Of a stretch of 64,000 bases of DNA, positions 1 to 11,371 are shown piece after piece. The stretch covers positions 82,282 to 146,281 of the forward strand of contig BCJX01000009.1 of the NCBI GenBank assembly GCA_001600415.1, written 5' to 3'. The DNA comes from Pascua guehoae (taxonomy: Eukaryota; Basidiomycota; Tremellomycetes; Trichosporonales; Trichosporonaceae). Made by a program: the position numbers and the translations under genes. The notes beneath the pieces are model-generated. The model searched no databases, was not told the origin of the DNA, and saw nothing but the letters and a program-made list of their open reading frames with translations. The first letter of the stretch is position 1, and every line of letters begins with the position of its first letter.

Positions 1-2006
1 CCGCCGCTCTCCCTTTAAGGTTTGGCCGCGACGATGTAGAGTTCGTTCGGAAGCCGAAACTATAATGCTAGCGCCTGCCGTTGCAGAGGACTGACGACAC
101 GCGATGGTTTCATTTCGGGGGCCTGAAACGCAGTGTGATCAGACACGAAATCGAAGCTTCTGCGAGTGCGACGAGCGGCTCACCACCGACCACTGGCCGA
201 GGTCGTCGCGAGGGACAGGGACAGAAAAACGGCCAGCACGTGCAGCATGCCCAGCGCTTGGCATGCTCCTGCCGAGCCTGTTGCTGGGCGATATGACATC
301 ACTGCGCAATGTGCAACCTTTCGCCGAAAGTTGGCAGGCGGCCAAACGTGTTGCAAAGTCCGGCCCCGCACCTGTGACAAACCTGATTCTTGCCAGTGTT
401 CTTTAACGCCATTGTGAAACGCGTGTGCTCAGTGGCATTCTTAAATGCGTGTTCTTCGTGTCATTGTTCATGGAATTGTAACCGAGAATCTTAGCAGGTA
501 CGGGATGCAACGACTCACCAAGGTGGCGTCGGTCTTACCTGTAACATGGACGACAGGGTACGCATACACTTGCCTCCAAGGTGTGGACATGCCTGTGTCT
601 TGCACTCGGTCGGGCTGAATCCAATGTCGACATAGGGTGCATGCCCGTGTTGACGGCGTGAAGCGGCGACAACGATACGGCCACAAAAGCACAACCTCTG
701 TGTCTGAGGGATAGCAGGAGCCTCGACGCAATTGGCCATGTGACATGTTGGGGCAGCCATATAGCCAACCTGTTGGACACTTGCCTGCAGCGCATGCAGC
801 TACTTGGTGAGATGGACATGATACACATCCCGACAGATCTGCGTGCGATCTACAGATTATTCGATAGCGTTACATGGCCAATCGTCGCTGATCCCGATCA
901 AAAGGGATGGACAAGAAGGAAGAAAACCGAACCTGACGTCATGTCACACTCGGCCATCGCTATCTGATATCACATATTTTGGGATCATACGCTGCTCAGT
1001 CTCATCTGTGCGTTGTCGTGTCGGCTAGGTATGCTCTGCATATGACAGTCAGTTGCGCCTCGAGGCTTACGAGGTCGACGGGGTGTACCACTTGACACTG
1101 TGTGCCTGCTCACTAGCACAGTGTGGAGCGTGACTCAGTCGCGAGCTCCTGCAGAACGAGGCCAAGCAACACGGCAAGGCGTTCAAGTCACTGCGCCTCG
1201 ACTGGCGACCCCGTGATCGTCTCGTTCCGCTCATCGCTCGCTGTGCGTTCCTGGCAGTTGCGCGAAGCAGTGCCTTCGCCGTCGTGTGTATGGTTTGAAT
1301 GCCAAAGTCAGAGGCGACTCTGACTCGGGTACTAGCCACGTCATTATTTGTTGTTTTTCCCTTATCTCGGATCTCACTCGTTGTTCCACTAGGATTCCAA
1401 CTTTTTGGGAAACGGAAGCAAATTACCCCACAATGGGTCCTACCCCGCACTGCACCAAACAACAGAGAGAGAGAGAGGCTGGCTGGCTGGTGCACGCTGG
1501 GCTGGGGGGGTCCATCCGTTGGGTGCCAGCTCCTGTGGCTACAAACACAACATGGATGCCAACATCGCAATCCATCTCTGTCCACTCATCCATCTGTCCA
1601 CAAACAACCCAGCACACGACCAACATTTCACGACCCACCGTCTTTTCTCCCCTTCTGTCTCTCTCAGGCCTAGCTATACCCCATCCTCATCCTCCCTCTT
1701 GACACACCCCGCATCACCCATACACCTCCAGGTTCCAAAGCACACAGCGTAAGCCGCCTGCATTCCTCGTGTGCCCGATCCCAAACATCATCGCTGATCA
1801 CCCAACGCCCCGTTCCCCTCCTGTTGCCTTCTACTGCTGCTCTCTCCCGAACATTCCTGTCGCTCTTCGGCATGCCTGCGGATCTATGGCCCTCCCGCCG
1901 ATCCATCTCACCCTCGTCATCATGTGTACACCTGTGCAGCACCAAACACAAGACCGCTATCATCCAAGCGACACCAAAACCAACCCACCCAATCCAAACA
2001 ACCACA
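1..2006. other. Left-edge intergenic stretch and CKS1 leader
   Basis: No gene is recognised here. Open frames exist on both strands (for example on the minus strand between 1067 and 1585), but none resembles a known family or shows splice signals. From about 1400 the plus strand becomes rich in C, T and A and leads into the CKS1 start, the usual look of a promoter and 5' leader in this window. A short GA repeat lies near 1464-1478. Confidence 0.5.
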
Positions 2007-2855
2007 ATGTCCAAGAAGGTCTACACCACCGAAGAGAAGCGCCGTGCCATTGAGCAGTTCCACGAAAAGATCCACTACAGCTCTCGGTACAGTGGTACGT
2101 GAACCCACACGACCCGTCAGAGTTTTGCCCTAGCTGACCTCGTGTGTTTGTATCAACAGACGACGATTGGGAGTATCGGTGAGTCCTTTGATGGCCCCTG
2201 AGGCTTGAGACGCTGTTACTGACCTGTCTCAGTCATGTCATTGTGCGTTTCATTCCAAGCGCGGCGGGTGCACCTGCACCCCAGGCGACCACTAGGCGAC
2301 GTAGCTAACACGCAGCTCCCCAAGCAGCTCGTCAAGTTTGTCCCCTCTGGTGTCCTCGCCGAAGAGGTATGGCGCGGCCTCGGTATCCGCCAGTCACCCG
2401 GATGGGAGATGTACATGCGTCACGAACCTGTGAGTTGTTGGTTGTTGGGGTCGTGTTGTTGGTGTTTGTCCCGGCGCGTGCATGCGGGTGCCACAACCCT
2501 GGCTTGTTTGGCCACATCCAGCCAGTGCGAGGACAGTGTAATGGCCAGTGGGCCACACACCAGACGCGATTGTTTTCTTTTGTCTTTGTTTGGCACCAAA
2601 GCACAGGCGCCATTTTACCATCTTGGTACACAGACCCCTTTCCCTACCCCTGTCCTGACACTTCTCGGATGGCAACATGGCTGACACCCAACAGGAACCG
2701 GTACATACCCTTTCCCCACTTTAACCCACCCATCCACTGACATGACTTCCCAGCACGTTCTCCTCTTCCGCCGGCCAAAGAACTACGACCAGCTCCACCC
2801 CCCTCTGGGCGGCTCGATGGCCGCGCTCCGCGGTGTCAACGGTCTCCGGGCCTAG
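2007..2855 (+). CDS. CKS1: Cyclin-dependent kinase regulatory subunit (Cks1/Suc1)
   Basis: Small adaptor that binds CDK1 and docks phosphorylated substrates during cell-cycle control. Five exons join in frame: 2007-2094, 2160-2178, 2233-2242, 2316-2429 and 2754-2855, giving 110 residues. The spliced product contains the family core YRHVILPKQLVKFVP, then WRGLGIRQSPGW and HEPHVLLFRRPKN, in the right order and spacing. All introns start GT and end CAG, with CTGAC/CTAAC branch sites. Exon 3 is only 10 nt and carries the RHVI residues, so automated predictors may miss it. The C-terminus extends about 15 residues past the conserved fold. The start is the first ATG after a CA-rich leader (context CACA-ATG). 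Identification is firm; the only soft point is the exact end of the 324-bp last intron. Confidence 0.95.
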
Positions 2856-3465
2856 TAGTCAACAGCAAGGGGCAGGGGCGTGTGCGGCCGCGGACGCCAC
2901 CGTCCGGGCCCGTGCGGTGGCGTATCCCTGCGGGCGCTCACTGAACAAGCCGCCGACGGCGCATGCTGCTTGTCCAATGGTACCCGCCGGCGGCTGCGTC
3001 GGCCGTGTTTGGCGCAGGACGGTGCGCGAGTCGGGACTCTGGCAGGGACGCAGAAAGAGGGATTGGTTTGGGTTTACATGGAGAAGAGAGACGAGAGTGA
3101 TGAGCATAGTGGTCACGTGTGGATGGTCACCCCGGCAGTAGTCACCCATCATTACAGTATTGAATAATTGCATTAGGCGCCCGGACACTGCATAGGCGCC
3201 CCATGGGGCTCAGATCAATGCATGGCGATGCGTTCGACAAGGTAGAGCGAGGCGCGCGGTTGCAGGCTGAGCACACTTGTTTGTGCAGTCAGAGTCCGAC
3301 GAAATGGCGGCTTTGGCTTCCTCTGTGGAGGTCAACCACAGGTTAGTCCCCAGCCCCTAGAGCGGTGTGTTTACATGCCCGTGCCGTAAACGCACACGCC
3401 CAGGTACATTGCATGAGATGCATACTGCCACTCTACGCCCTCGACGATCCACCCCATGGCGCCAC
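2856..3465. other. Convergent 3' region CKS1 / U2AF
   Basis: Tail-to-tail intergenic region. It should hold both 3' UTRs and polyadenylation signals. I see no further gene. Confidence 0.5.
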
Positions 3466-5438
3466 CTAGAGGCCGCCAGTAATATCGTTGAGGAGGTTTT
3501 CCGCCTGCTGCTCGACACTCTCTTCGGGCGGCGGCGGGGGTGGCGGGGGCGCATTGCCATTTTCTCCGTCGCCTTCTGGTGCGGGAGGCGGCGACGGCGG
3601 GGGTGGTGGTGCGGGTCCGAGAAAGTCTTCCTCGGAACACGAGGCGACGAGAATGGTGCGTCCGCCAAACTGGCGTCCGCCGAGGGCCTTCATGGCCTTT
3701 GAGCAGCTCTCGACGTCGACGTACATGACGTAGACGCGCCCGACGCCGTTTTCCTCGTCGAGCTTGCGGTTCTTTTCCGCCGTCTGCGCGGCGCTGTCCG
3801 ACGGCTCCCACTTTGTGCTCTTGGGCACGGGGCGGGGGATGCGCACTCCCTCGACCTCACCATACTTGCCGCACTCGTCGCGAATGTCGTCGAGAATCTC
3901 GGCATAGTCGCGGTCGTCGTACAGCTCGTCGGGCGTCACCATGTTGAGCATGAGCATGACGCGCGACTCTGGGGCCTCGGCATCGGCCGACTCGAGAATC
4001 GACGACTGCGCAAGGAACGCCGCCGTGCCGGGTACATTTGGCGCCGATGCACCTGCGCGGCCCGTCGTCGCGGCACGCTGTACCACCAATGCACGGTCGC
4101 CGAGCGTGAACCCGTTCAGACCCGTGATGGCCATGTCCGTCACCGAAGGGTCGAGGTACTCGACAAACGCAAAGCCCTTGGACACCGAGCCGTTGCCCTC
4201 CTTGACCAGGTTGAATGTGCGCAGCTCACCAAAGCTCTTGAGCAGCTCCATGACCTGGTCGCTCGACAGGTTGGTGGGCAGGCCACCGACAAAGAGCTTG
4301 TTGTTCGGGTCGCCCGTCTGGCCCATAAAGCCCAAGCTCGGGTCAATGCCCACATAGTCTTTGGGCCGCTGGACACGCAGCGAGACGTCGTCGAGCATTG
4401 TCCCGTCGAGCTGCATGGCCGCCGATGCCTCTTCGGCCGTCCGGAACTCGATAAACGTAAACTTCCTCCCCTCGTCAATCGACACTTGGGTCACGGGCTC
4501 GCCTTCCATGTCGGCCGCAATCTTGTGCTGGTGCATGAGCTTGTTGAAAAAGTCTTGCAGCTGTTGCTCCGTCATGCTCTCGGTCACACCGCCAATGTAC
4601 ACTCGCCGGCTCTGGCGCAGTGGGTTGATCATGCCCGCGGCAAACGACGACGGTAGGCCGAGGTGCAGGGGCGGCGGTACACGTCCGGGTCCGTACGTGA
4701 ACATTCCTGGCGGGTTAGCATTGACTCGACCGCGCTCCAGACTCACCTGTCATTTTGGCCTCCATCGCACTGATGCCCTCAAACTGAGGCGGTGCAATGT
4801 CCCACAACGACGGCTCGACATGGCGCGCCTCGAGCGGCACCGCACCCGGTGGTGTGGGTGAGCGGCGCGGCGAGTCGCGCCTGCGTCCACCACGACCTCC
4901 GCCATGTCCCCCGCGCCCACCGCCACCGCCTCCGCGCCAGTCGTCGCGCCCATAGTCTCCGCGGTCATAGTCCCTCCTCCGCGGCGACGCGTATGGGTCG
5001 CGATCCCGCTCGCTCCGTCCATACCGGTCGTCGCGGGGTTCGTCTCGCCTCCGCTCTGCGTACCGGTCACGATCGTCGCGTCCGTATGGGTCACGCTCCC
5101 GACCGCGGTCACGGCGACTCCGGTCGTAGTCGCGGTCATAGTCGCGGTCGCGATCGCGTCGCCCCCCGCGATCGTCCCGATCGCGGTACCGGTCCTCGCG
5201 GTCACGGTCGTGCCGCTTGTCGCCACGGTCATAGTCGTCGCGGCGGCTGCGGTGCCGGTCTAAGAAGTCGGGGTTAGTGGCTGCTAACAAGTGGGGTTTG
5301 GAGGGGTAGCTAACCTCCATCATAGGTTTCCCTCGACTTGGCGTACGACGAGGCCGCGGCTTCGAGCGCGTCTGTGTGGTGTCAGCTAGACCGCGGGCAA
5401 CAATACCATGGGTCCAACGCACCGTATCCAGTGTCCAT
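3466..5438 (-). CDS. U2AF2: Splicing factor U2AF large subunit (U2AF65-like)
   Basis: Binds the polypyrimidine tract at 3' splice sites and recruits U2 snRNP. Four exons on the minus strand: 5423-5438, 5315-5371, 4747-5259 and 3466-4706, total 608 residues. The N-terminus MDTGYDALEAAASSYAKSRE only appears after splicing the first two short introns (51 and 55 bp). Order of parts: an Arg/Asp-rich region (about residues 25-150), the U2AF35-binding tryptophan motif WDIAPPQFEG, RRM1 from RRVYIGG (about 229), RRM2 from NKLFVGG, and a C-terminal UHM-type RRM containing GVGRVYVMYVD. After the UHM there is an unusual proline tail of about 55 residues that ends NLLNDITGGL. The N-terminal low-complexity part is Arg/Asp-repeat rather than classical Arg/Ser. 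Splice phases close exactly (1827 nt). Confidence 0.95.
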
Positions 5439-6441
5439 CGTGATGATTCGAGGTGGGTTAGGAAAGGATGGCTCGTTGATGTTGTTGCGATTGTTGTCTG
5501 CAATAGACGTCGAGGCTGTCGAAGTCACCTCTCTCCGAATAGGTAGGTAGTGGTGAGTACTGCAGTAGTGGCAGATCGGCAGAGGGAAAGGGCTGGACAA
5601 CCACATGGCGGAAATAGCGGCGTTAGCCTGTGTGGCGGTCATGAAGACGATTGAGGCACGGGTGACGGCAGGTTGTTGCCGGGGAATGCCGGGTGGCGAC
5701 TAGAAGTCGAGGGCAACTGGCTTGGCACGCCGGGAGCGGAGGAACGCGTCGGAGCTTGCTGCCCAAGGAGAGAAGGGACGCGTCAAGCGCCACCCACCAC
5801 ACACCACACACACCGCCCATGGCCTGCGTACCCACAGCACACGCACCAACTTGGCGGGGAAAGCAGAGAGAGAGAGAAGGGATGCAGAAGCACTAAAAAG
5901 AAAAAGACGTCGCGTGTTGGCAGAAGCACAGGGTGAGCCATGAGCCAACAGTGTCACCTCGTTTGTCAGCCAGCATCCTCCTTGCCTTCCTTTCCCCACA
6001 GTGACCATTTCGATCACCATCACCCATTGTCCGTAACATACCCCATCGCAATCGCAAAACACGCGCTTTCACACATCCGCACGCTTTCCATCTGCCTACT
6101 ACTCTGGTCACCTAACCAGGCAGCGAGCGATAGCATGTATTGTTCGCCACCACGCTAGTCCTCGTACCACTCGACGCACTCGTTCGACTCCACTCCCGTT
6201 CCCGCTCCTCCGACCCTTGCACAAGTCCCGGCGCATTCATTTCAACAACCAACATCATCCTTTTCCCCCCAACAACAGTCACTGTCACTTGAACATCAAT
6301 CAGTATAATTCTCGCACACCTCACGATCAACGAACCCCTCCTTTGACACGTTTCCCCTGCATCTCACGCCCCCGGACCCACGTCCCCACGCACCCCCATC
6401 CCCGCATAACCACATAAAACGCACCGCGCAGCACGCCCAAC
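5439..6441. promoter_or_regulatory. Divergent promoter region U2AF / hypothetical gene
   Basis: Head-to-head intergenic region of about 1 kb. The last 250 bp before the plus-strand gene are C/A/T-rich, typical of leaders in this window. No other gene is seen. A short (GA)n tract lies near 5867-5878. Confidence 0.45.
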
Positions 6442-9410
6442 ATGGCCCACACCCTCGTGGAACAAGCTGCGCTCGAGCCTGCGGTAAGTTGACGCCCCCC
6501 ATTCGCAAGCGACACGAGGCCATGCAGGCATGCAGGTGGAGGACGCTGTTGGGCCAAATGGAACGCCCCCCTGGGTCGCTTCTCCTTCCGGCGACATTGG
6601 CCAGCACAACCGCACCACCCAGCGCTGACCCACAGTCCATCACAGCGACCGCTACGAATTCCACGACCACGACAACGACCGACGACGACCTTGCCTCTGA
6701 CGCCGACACAAGTTTTGGCTCTACGTCTGCCGACGGCAGCACGCGCGCCACTACACCCGGTACACCGGGCACCAAGACGACCGGGGCTGCAGGCGGCGCC
6801 CCCCTTCCCACCGTGACGTCGGCGACGCCGTATACGTTCCCGCCCACCGGGCCGTCTGGTCTGGTGGGCCGTGGTCCAGCGGGGCCCGGTAACGGTGTTG
6901 GGGGTAGAGGGTCCCCGACTTCGCCACCCAATGGGCCTCTCCCATCGCAGCGCAAGTACCAGTACCATCGACACATGGCCAAGTCGGCCCTCAAGCGCGA
7001 TTCCGTTGCGGCCCTTCCTTCGATCAAGGACCTGCAAGCGCACTTTTCGAGCGGCGGTGCCAAGGCCGAGCACCGCGCCGGCGTCGGCGTCGGCATCCGG
7101 TCCTCTGCTCTTGCCATGCTCGAGGAAGAGGAGCCCGAGCAGCGCTACCGCCGTGCGCCCAAGCCGTGGAAAGACGTCCACTTCCCGCGCGTCGGGGCGG
7201 CAGAAGCCCGGGCCGAGGCCGCCAATCTCACCGCTGCGATGCGTGCGCGGTGGAGCCTTGCCGCTTCTGAGAGCGTCACGCAGGCACAGGGTGGTAGTAA
7301 CGCTGCAGATGACCCGGCACCTTCGGACGACGCTCCGGCTTCAGAGGCTTCTGTGCCGACGGAAGCGGCGGAAGCAGCGCCCCCGACCCCCACGCAGCCC
7401 GACGACATGCGCGACGCCTTTGTGTGGACGGCTCGCACCGTTCGCCGCGTGCGCTTGCTCGCGCTCGCGCTCGTGCCCACCGGCCAGCGCCGCGTCTCTG
7501 GGCCGGCGCAAAACCGCGCCGCCTTTTCCACCCCTTCGCGTCCAGGCGCCGGCGCGCGTGTTGTGTCGGGCAGCGCTACTCCGCCAATCGCCCAGCCCCC
7601 CGACCCCAGCGCGCCTGTGCGCCGTGCCGCGCTCGACCTCCTGGGCCACCTCCGCGCGCTCGAGGAGCGGCTGTGCGAGACGCGCGAGGCCGTCCCCGTC
7701 GTCGTCATCGTCCCCGAGGCCGGCACAAGCAGCGCCCTCGGCCTCGTAGCTTCGCCCACAGACGAATCGGCCAGTGCCCCCTCGGTGTCGTCGTATCCGT
7801 CGTCATACCCGTCGGCGTCGTCGGGCCCCAGCCGCGCCACGTCTCCAGCGTCCTACGGCAGTCCCAACCTCGACAATCGTCGCTTATCCATGGCCTCGAT
7901 CCGGTCCTTTACAAGCCTCGACGACTACTTTTCTGACGACGACGACTTTAGCATTAACGCCGCAGCAGCAGAGGCAGAGGCGACCCGTCCCCATGAGCCG
8001 TGGGAGGACCGCCTCGTCGGCGAGGCACGCGAATACCGCACCCTGGCATCGGACGAGTGGCTCAAGGCCAGTTCGCCGGTGCGGGGTGCCGCGCGCCGCT
8101 GGGTGGAGGCCGTCGAGCGGGCATTTGGGGAGCGGGCAGAGACCCCAGCGGCCGGGTGGGTCACAAAGGCGGCGGCTGCGTCGTCTGACCTTGGTGAGTG
8201 GTAACGGGGGCGGGAATGGGCCAGGAGGTATGAGGGTGAAGGTGTTGGAATGTGGGGATGAGTTGACAACGGACTCGGCAGCGGCACGTCTCCAGCGTGC
8301 CCCCCTGCAGGTGAATCCCGCTGACATCAGACCGTACACGCTTCTTCATCTCGGCCAACCTCACGCCCGAGCACCAGGCGCTCCTCCCCGAGGGCGACAT
8401 TCTCCAGCGCCTGAGCGACGGCTTCCTCCTGATTCAGGCGTACAATGCCTGGCTGCACGCCTCTCCCCGCCCCTGGGGCTTTATTCCGCCAGAGGACGTG
8501 CACGACACATTAAGCACCATTGACGACAATGGACGCGAATGGACGTTCCGTCGTGTGCAGAACTTGACGTGCTGGGCTGCGTGAGTTGCCGTTATGTCTG
8601 TGGGGATCGGCTGGGGTGTAACAAGAAAGCACTGGCATGCTGGCAGCCCATTCATGCTTGTGCTGTGGCTCCATGGCCGCCGTGCCCACCACCTGTGTCC
8701 ACCTACTACTCTCACGCCGTCTCGTCACAATGCCTCTACTGACACCCAGCTCGCTGCGCCTCCGCTACAATCTCCCCATCAACCTGCCCGCCTCGGCACT
8801 CGCTCGCCCTGCGCTGCCCGACGCGCCCGAGCCGAAACCCACCCCGCGCGTGGTGAGCATGCCCGGAGGCCGTCGCGACGCCCCGCGTATCGACTTTGAC
8901 CCCCTCGTCGTTGCCAAACACGCCGACGGCTGGGAGCCTATGCTCCGTGCCGTCGTCAATGCGTGGGTGGTGGAGGCTGCGCGCGAGGTCGGTCACATTC
9001 TCCTCTCGGTCACGAACGGTGCGAGTACCCCGGAAGAAGGTGCTGAAGTCACCGAGGCCACGGTTGCGCAGAAGACTGTGACGGAGCCTGCTCCAGAGGG
9101 AGATGAGGAGCAGGCTGATTCTGCGGGCGCCGCCACTGGCGATACCGAGTCTCCCGCGGTTGACGAGGCCGATGCTGAGGCAGCTGTCGAGGGCAGTGTC
9201 GCCAATGAGGCGGCCGAGACGACGACCGAGGCTAAACTCGCTGCCGAGGAGACGACCACCATGGCTGAACTCGCTGCCGAGGAGACGACCACTGAGGCTG
9301 AACTCGCGGCCGAGGAGACGACCACCGAGGCTGAACCCCCGGCTGAGGAGACGACCCCCGCGGCCGACCTCGACGCTACACCCGCGCCCGAGGCCACGAC
9401 CGAAGCCTGA
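6442..9410 (+). CDS. Conserved hypothetical protein with calponin-homology-like segment
   Basis: I do not recognise a named gene. Four exons join in phase: 6442-6483, 6636-8193, 8331-8580 and 8750-9410, giving 836 residues. The first 530 residues are low-complexity (Thr/Ser/Pro/Ala) with two denser islands, one near KYQYHRHMAKSALKRDS and one near AFVWTARTVRRVRLLALALV. Residues about 534-640 read like a globular helical domain: RTRFFISANLTPEHQALLPE, then a GDILQRLSDGFLLIQAYNAW stretch and FRRVQNLTCWAASLRLRYNL. The pattern (conditional 'DG.LL' core, then 'QN...A...L') recalls calponin-homology domains; this is inference. The tail holds short Glu/Thr/Ala repeats built on AEETTTEAELA. The first-intron acceptor (CTGACCCACAG) was chosen because it keeps frame and has a good branch site; an earlier acceptor would add about 30-45 residues. 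Confidence 0.75.
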
Positions 9411-9619
9411 GCGCGGTTCCCCTGGGCTCACAGCGCCAAGAAGCGCTCGTGCGGAATGCGCCCATTTGCATGGTGGCATGGCCACCCAATGTCATCTGTC
9501 TGGAAGAAATGTTGGTTTTATTACGAGGTGACTTATTCAATAGCACAAAGGAGCAAAGGAAGCCGCGTATGGCACAATGCATAGATGTACAACACTCTAG
9601 TATGCGTGTGTTTGTTTCT

Positions 9620-11036
9620 CTATGGAAGGTCGGCGTTGAGCGACTTTGCGAGCTGGACGGCGATGCGCTGCGCCTCCTGGTCTTGTCAGTGGTGCGGGTG
9701 TTTGTCGCGACATCAAGACCCACCTCGAGCAAGGGCCTGACCCTGGCATTCTCAATACCCTCATCACCCTCGATGCGCAGCCCACATATCCTCCCTCCCG
9801 GGCGGAAAAACGCATGCACGCGACTCGTACACGCGTCCTCTTCGCGCGCGGTCGCGTCAAGAAACACGGCCTCTGACCCCGGGACGAGATTGAGCGTGAC
9901 GAGGACGGGCAGCTGTTCCCTCGCGTCGACATGCTTTGTGCCGCCGGCCGCATCGAGGTCCCAATCGTCTGCGCCGCGCGCGCGCGCGCGCCCCGCCCCC
10001 TTTTTCGCAGCCACGACGCCCTTGATGCCCATCAGGTCCTTGCCCTGCTCCTCGGCCGCCATGGCGTCGTCGTCGTCGACGCCCACCGCCTTGGTCTCGG
10101 GAATTTGCAGGTCGGCCAGCGCACCCCGTGCCGCGAGCACGAGGGCGGATGCCACCCCGCCATCAGCCGCCAGCAGCGCTAGGTGGATCGAGGGGCTGAA
10201 GAACTTTGAGCCCGCGATGGGGAGCGCGGGGAGGGTGGGGATAAAGTGCTCGTACAAGAGGGCGGCGTAGGCGGCGGACAGCGTGCCGAGCGTCCCGCTC
10301 GTGAGGGACGGGAAGGCTTGGGGTGTGCTGGGTGTTAGTGGGGGTAGCCAGGGGAGGAGGGTGGAGGGGAGGGGCAAAGGTTAGGTTAGGTGAGCTGAGG
10401 ACCAGGGGGGGGGGGGGGCATGGCGGCCATCGCGGCCTTGTTGCGCCTCGAACTCTAGCGAGTGCAGATCAAGGTGGACAAGTCGGACCGACGCCGTGTC
10501 CCGGCACTCTTCCGTCTCATGAGAGGCCCAGTCGACGATGCCCACCTCGGCCGCAACCTTGCTCGGACTTGGTCACCATCTCTAATCTGGCACTGCACTC
10601 TCGGAACTCAGCCATCCCCCTTGCGCCGCCTTCCAAAGCACGACTAGAACCCACCATCCCAAGCGGGACCTCACACACGCCCCACATCGCGCGACCAAAC
10701 CCCAGGCCTCAAACCCCATCCCCCAAGCCCCAACCCTCCCAACCCAACCCAAAGAACACACCACACTCACACATCCACCTCGACCTTTGCGCGCCACCCC
10801 TCCCTTCCCTTTGCCTGCTCCTGGGGCGCATCGACAACCTCGAGCTTGACGCCCGCCACGACCTCGGTACCGCCGACGCGCACGCGCGCCGATCCATTCG
10901 CCGCAGGCAAGTCGCCATAGCTCATCTCGATCGCCCGGGGTTCCAGCAGGCCGCGGCCGTCCACGCGCGTCGGGGCCGTGGGGTGCGCGAGGCCGCTGGT
11001 GATGTATGACCGCTCGGCGGGGGAGAGCGTCGTCAT
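9620..11036 (-). CDS. RRP42: Exosome core subunit Rrp42 (RNase PH fold)
   Basis: One of the six RNase PH-like ring subunits of the RNA exosome, in nucleus and cytoplasm. Three exons: 10771-11036, 9724-10327 and 9620-9676, giving 308 residues. The N-terminus MTTLSPAERSYITSGLA and the VDGRGLLEPRAIEM motif match the Rrp42 start, followed by SARVRVGGTEVVAGVKLEV. The second exon begins TPQAFPSLTSGTLGTLSAAY, also typical. The last exon encodes EAQRIAVQLAKSLNADLP; it is found by using the CACTGACAAGACCAG acceptor, since read-through would give a non-homologous tail. The first intron is 443 bp, long for this gene set. A (GC)n run at about 9976-9991 inside exon 2 encodes an Arg/Ala stretch in the loop before the conserved C-terminal part. 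Confidence 0.92.
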
Positions 11037-11371
11037 GGTGGAATCTGGGCGGGGGGTGGGGAGGGGTAGGGAGGGGTAGGGAGGGGGAGGGTGTCGTGGT
11101 GTGTCGATGTGGTGAGGTGCTGGAAACGTTCAGAAGCTTCAGAAGGTGTTGATGTTGTCGATGTCAAATGCCAGTTGAGGTCATTTCAGAAACTTGGCCA
11201 GGAGCAACACCAACCCACCGTGGGAAATCCAGGTCCCATTAATCGTTACGTAAACAATGTTGTGACCCATGTACCATGTACAGACGCGACATGAGTCCTG
11301 CCTCGAACAATCCGACGCGTCTTTGTCAACAACAACATCCTTACAACTCGACACCACTCCACCACCACACG
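11037..11371. promoter_or_regulatory. Bidirectional promoter RRP42 / NSE3
   Basis: A 335-bp head-to-head spacer, one of the two shortest divergent promoters in the window. It holds a G-rich repeat (GGGAGGGGTAG-type) near 11051-11090 close to the RRP42 start. No gene is seen. Confidence 0.55.

Noticed and set aside
5259..5503. U2AF starting at an upstream ATG in one continuous frame (MQTTIATTSTS...)
   Set aside because: Two short introns with good signals give a family-like N-terminus (MDTGYDALEAAASSYAKS); the continuous frame contains intron sequence.
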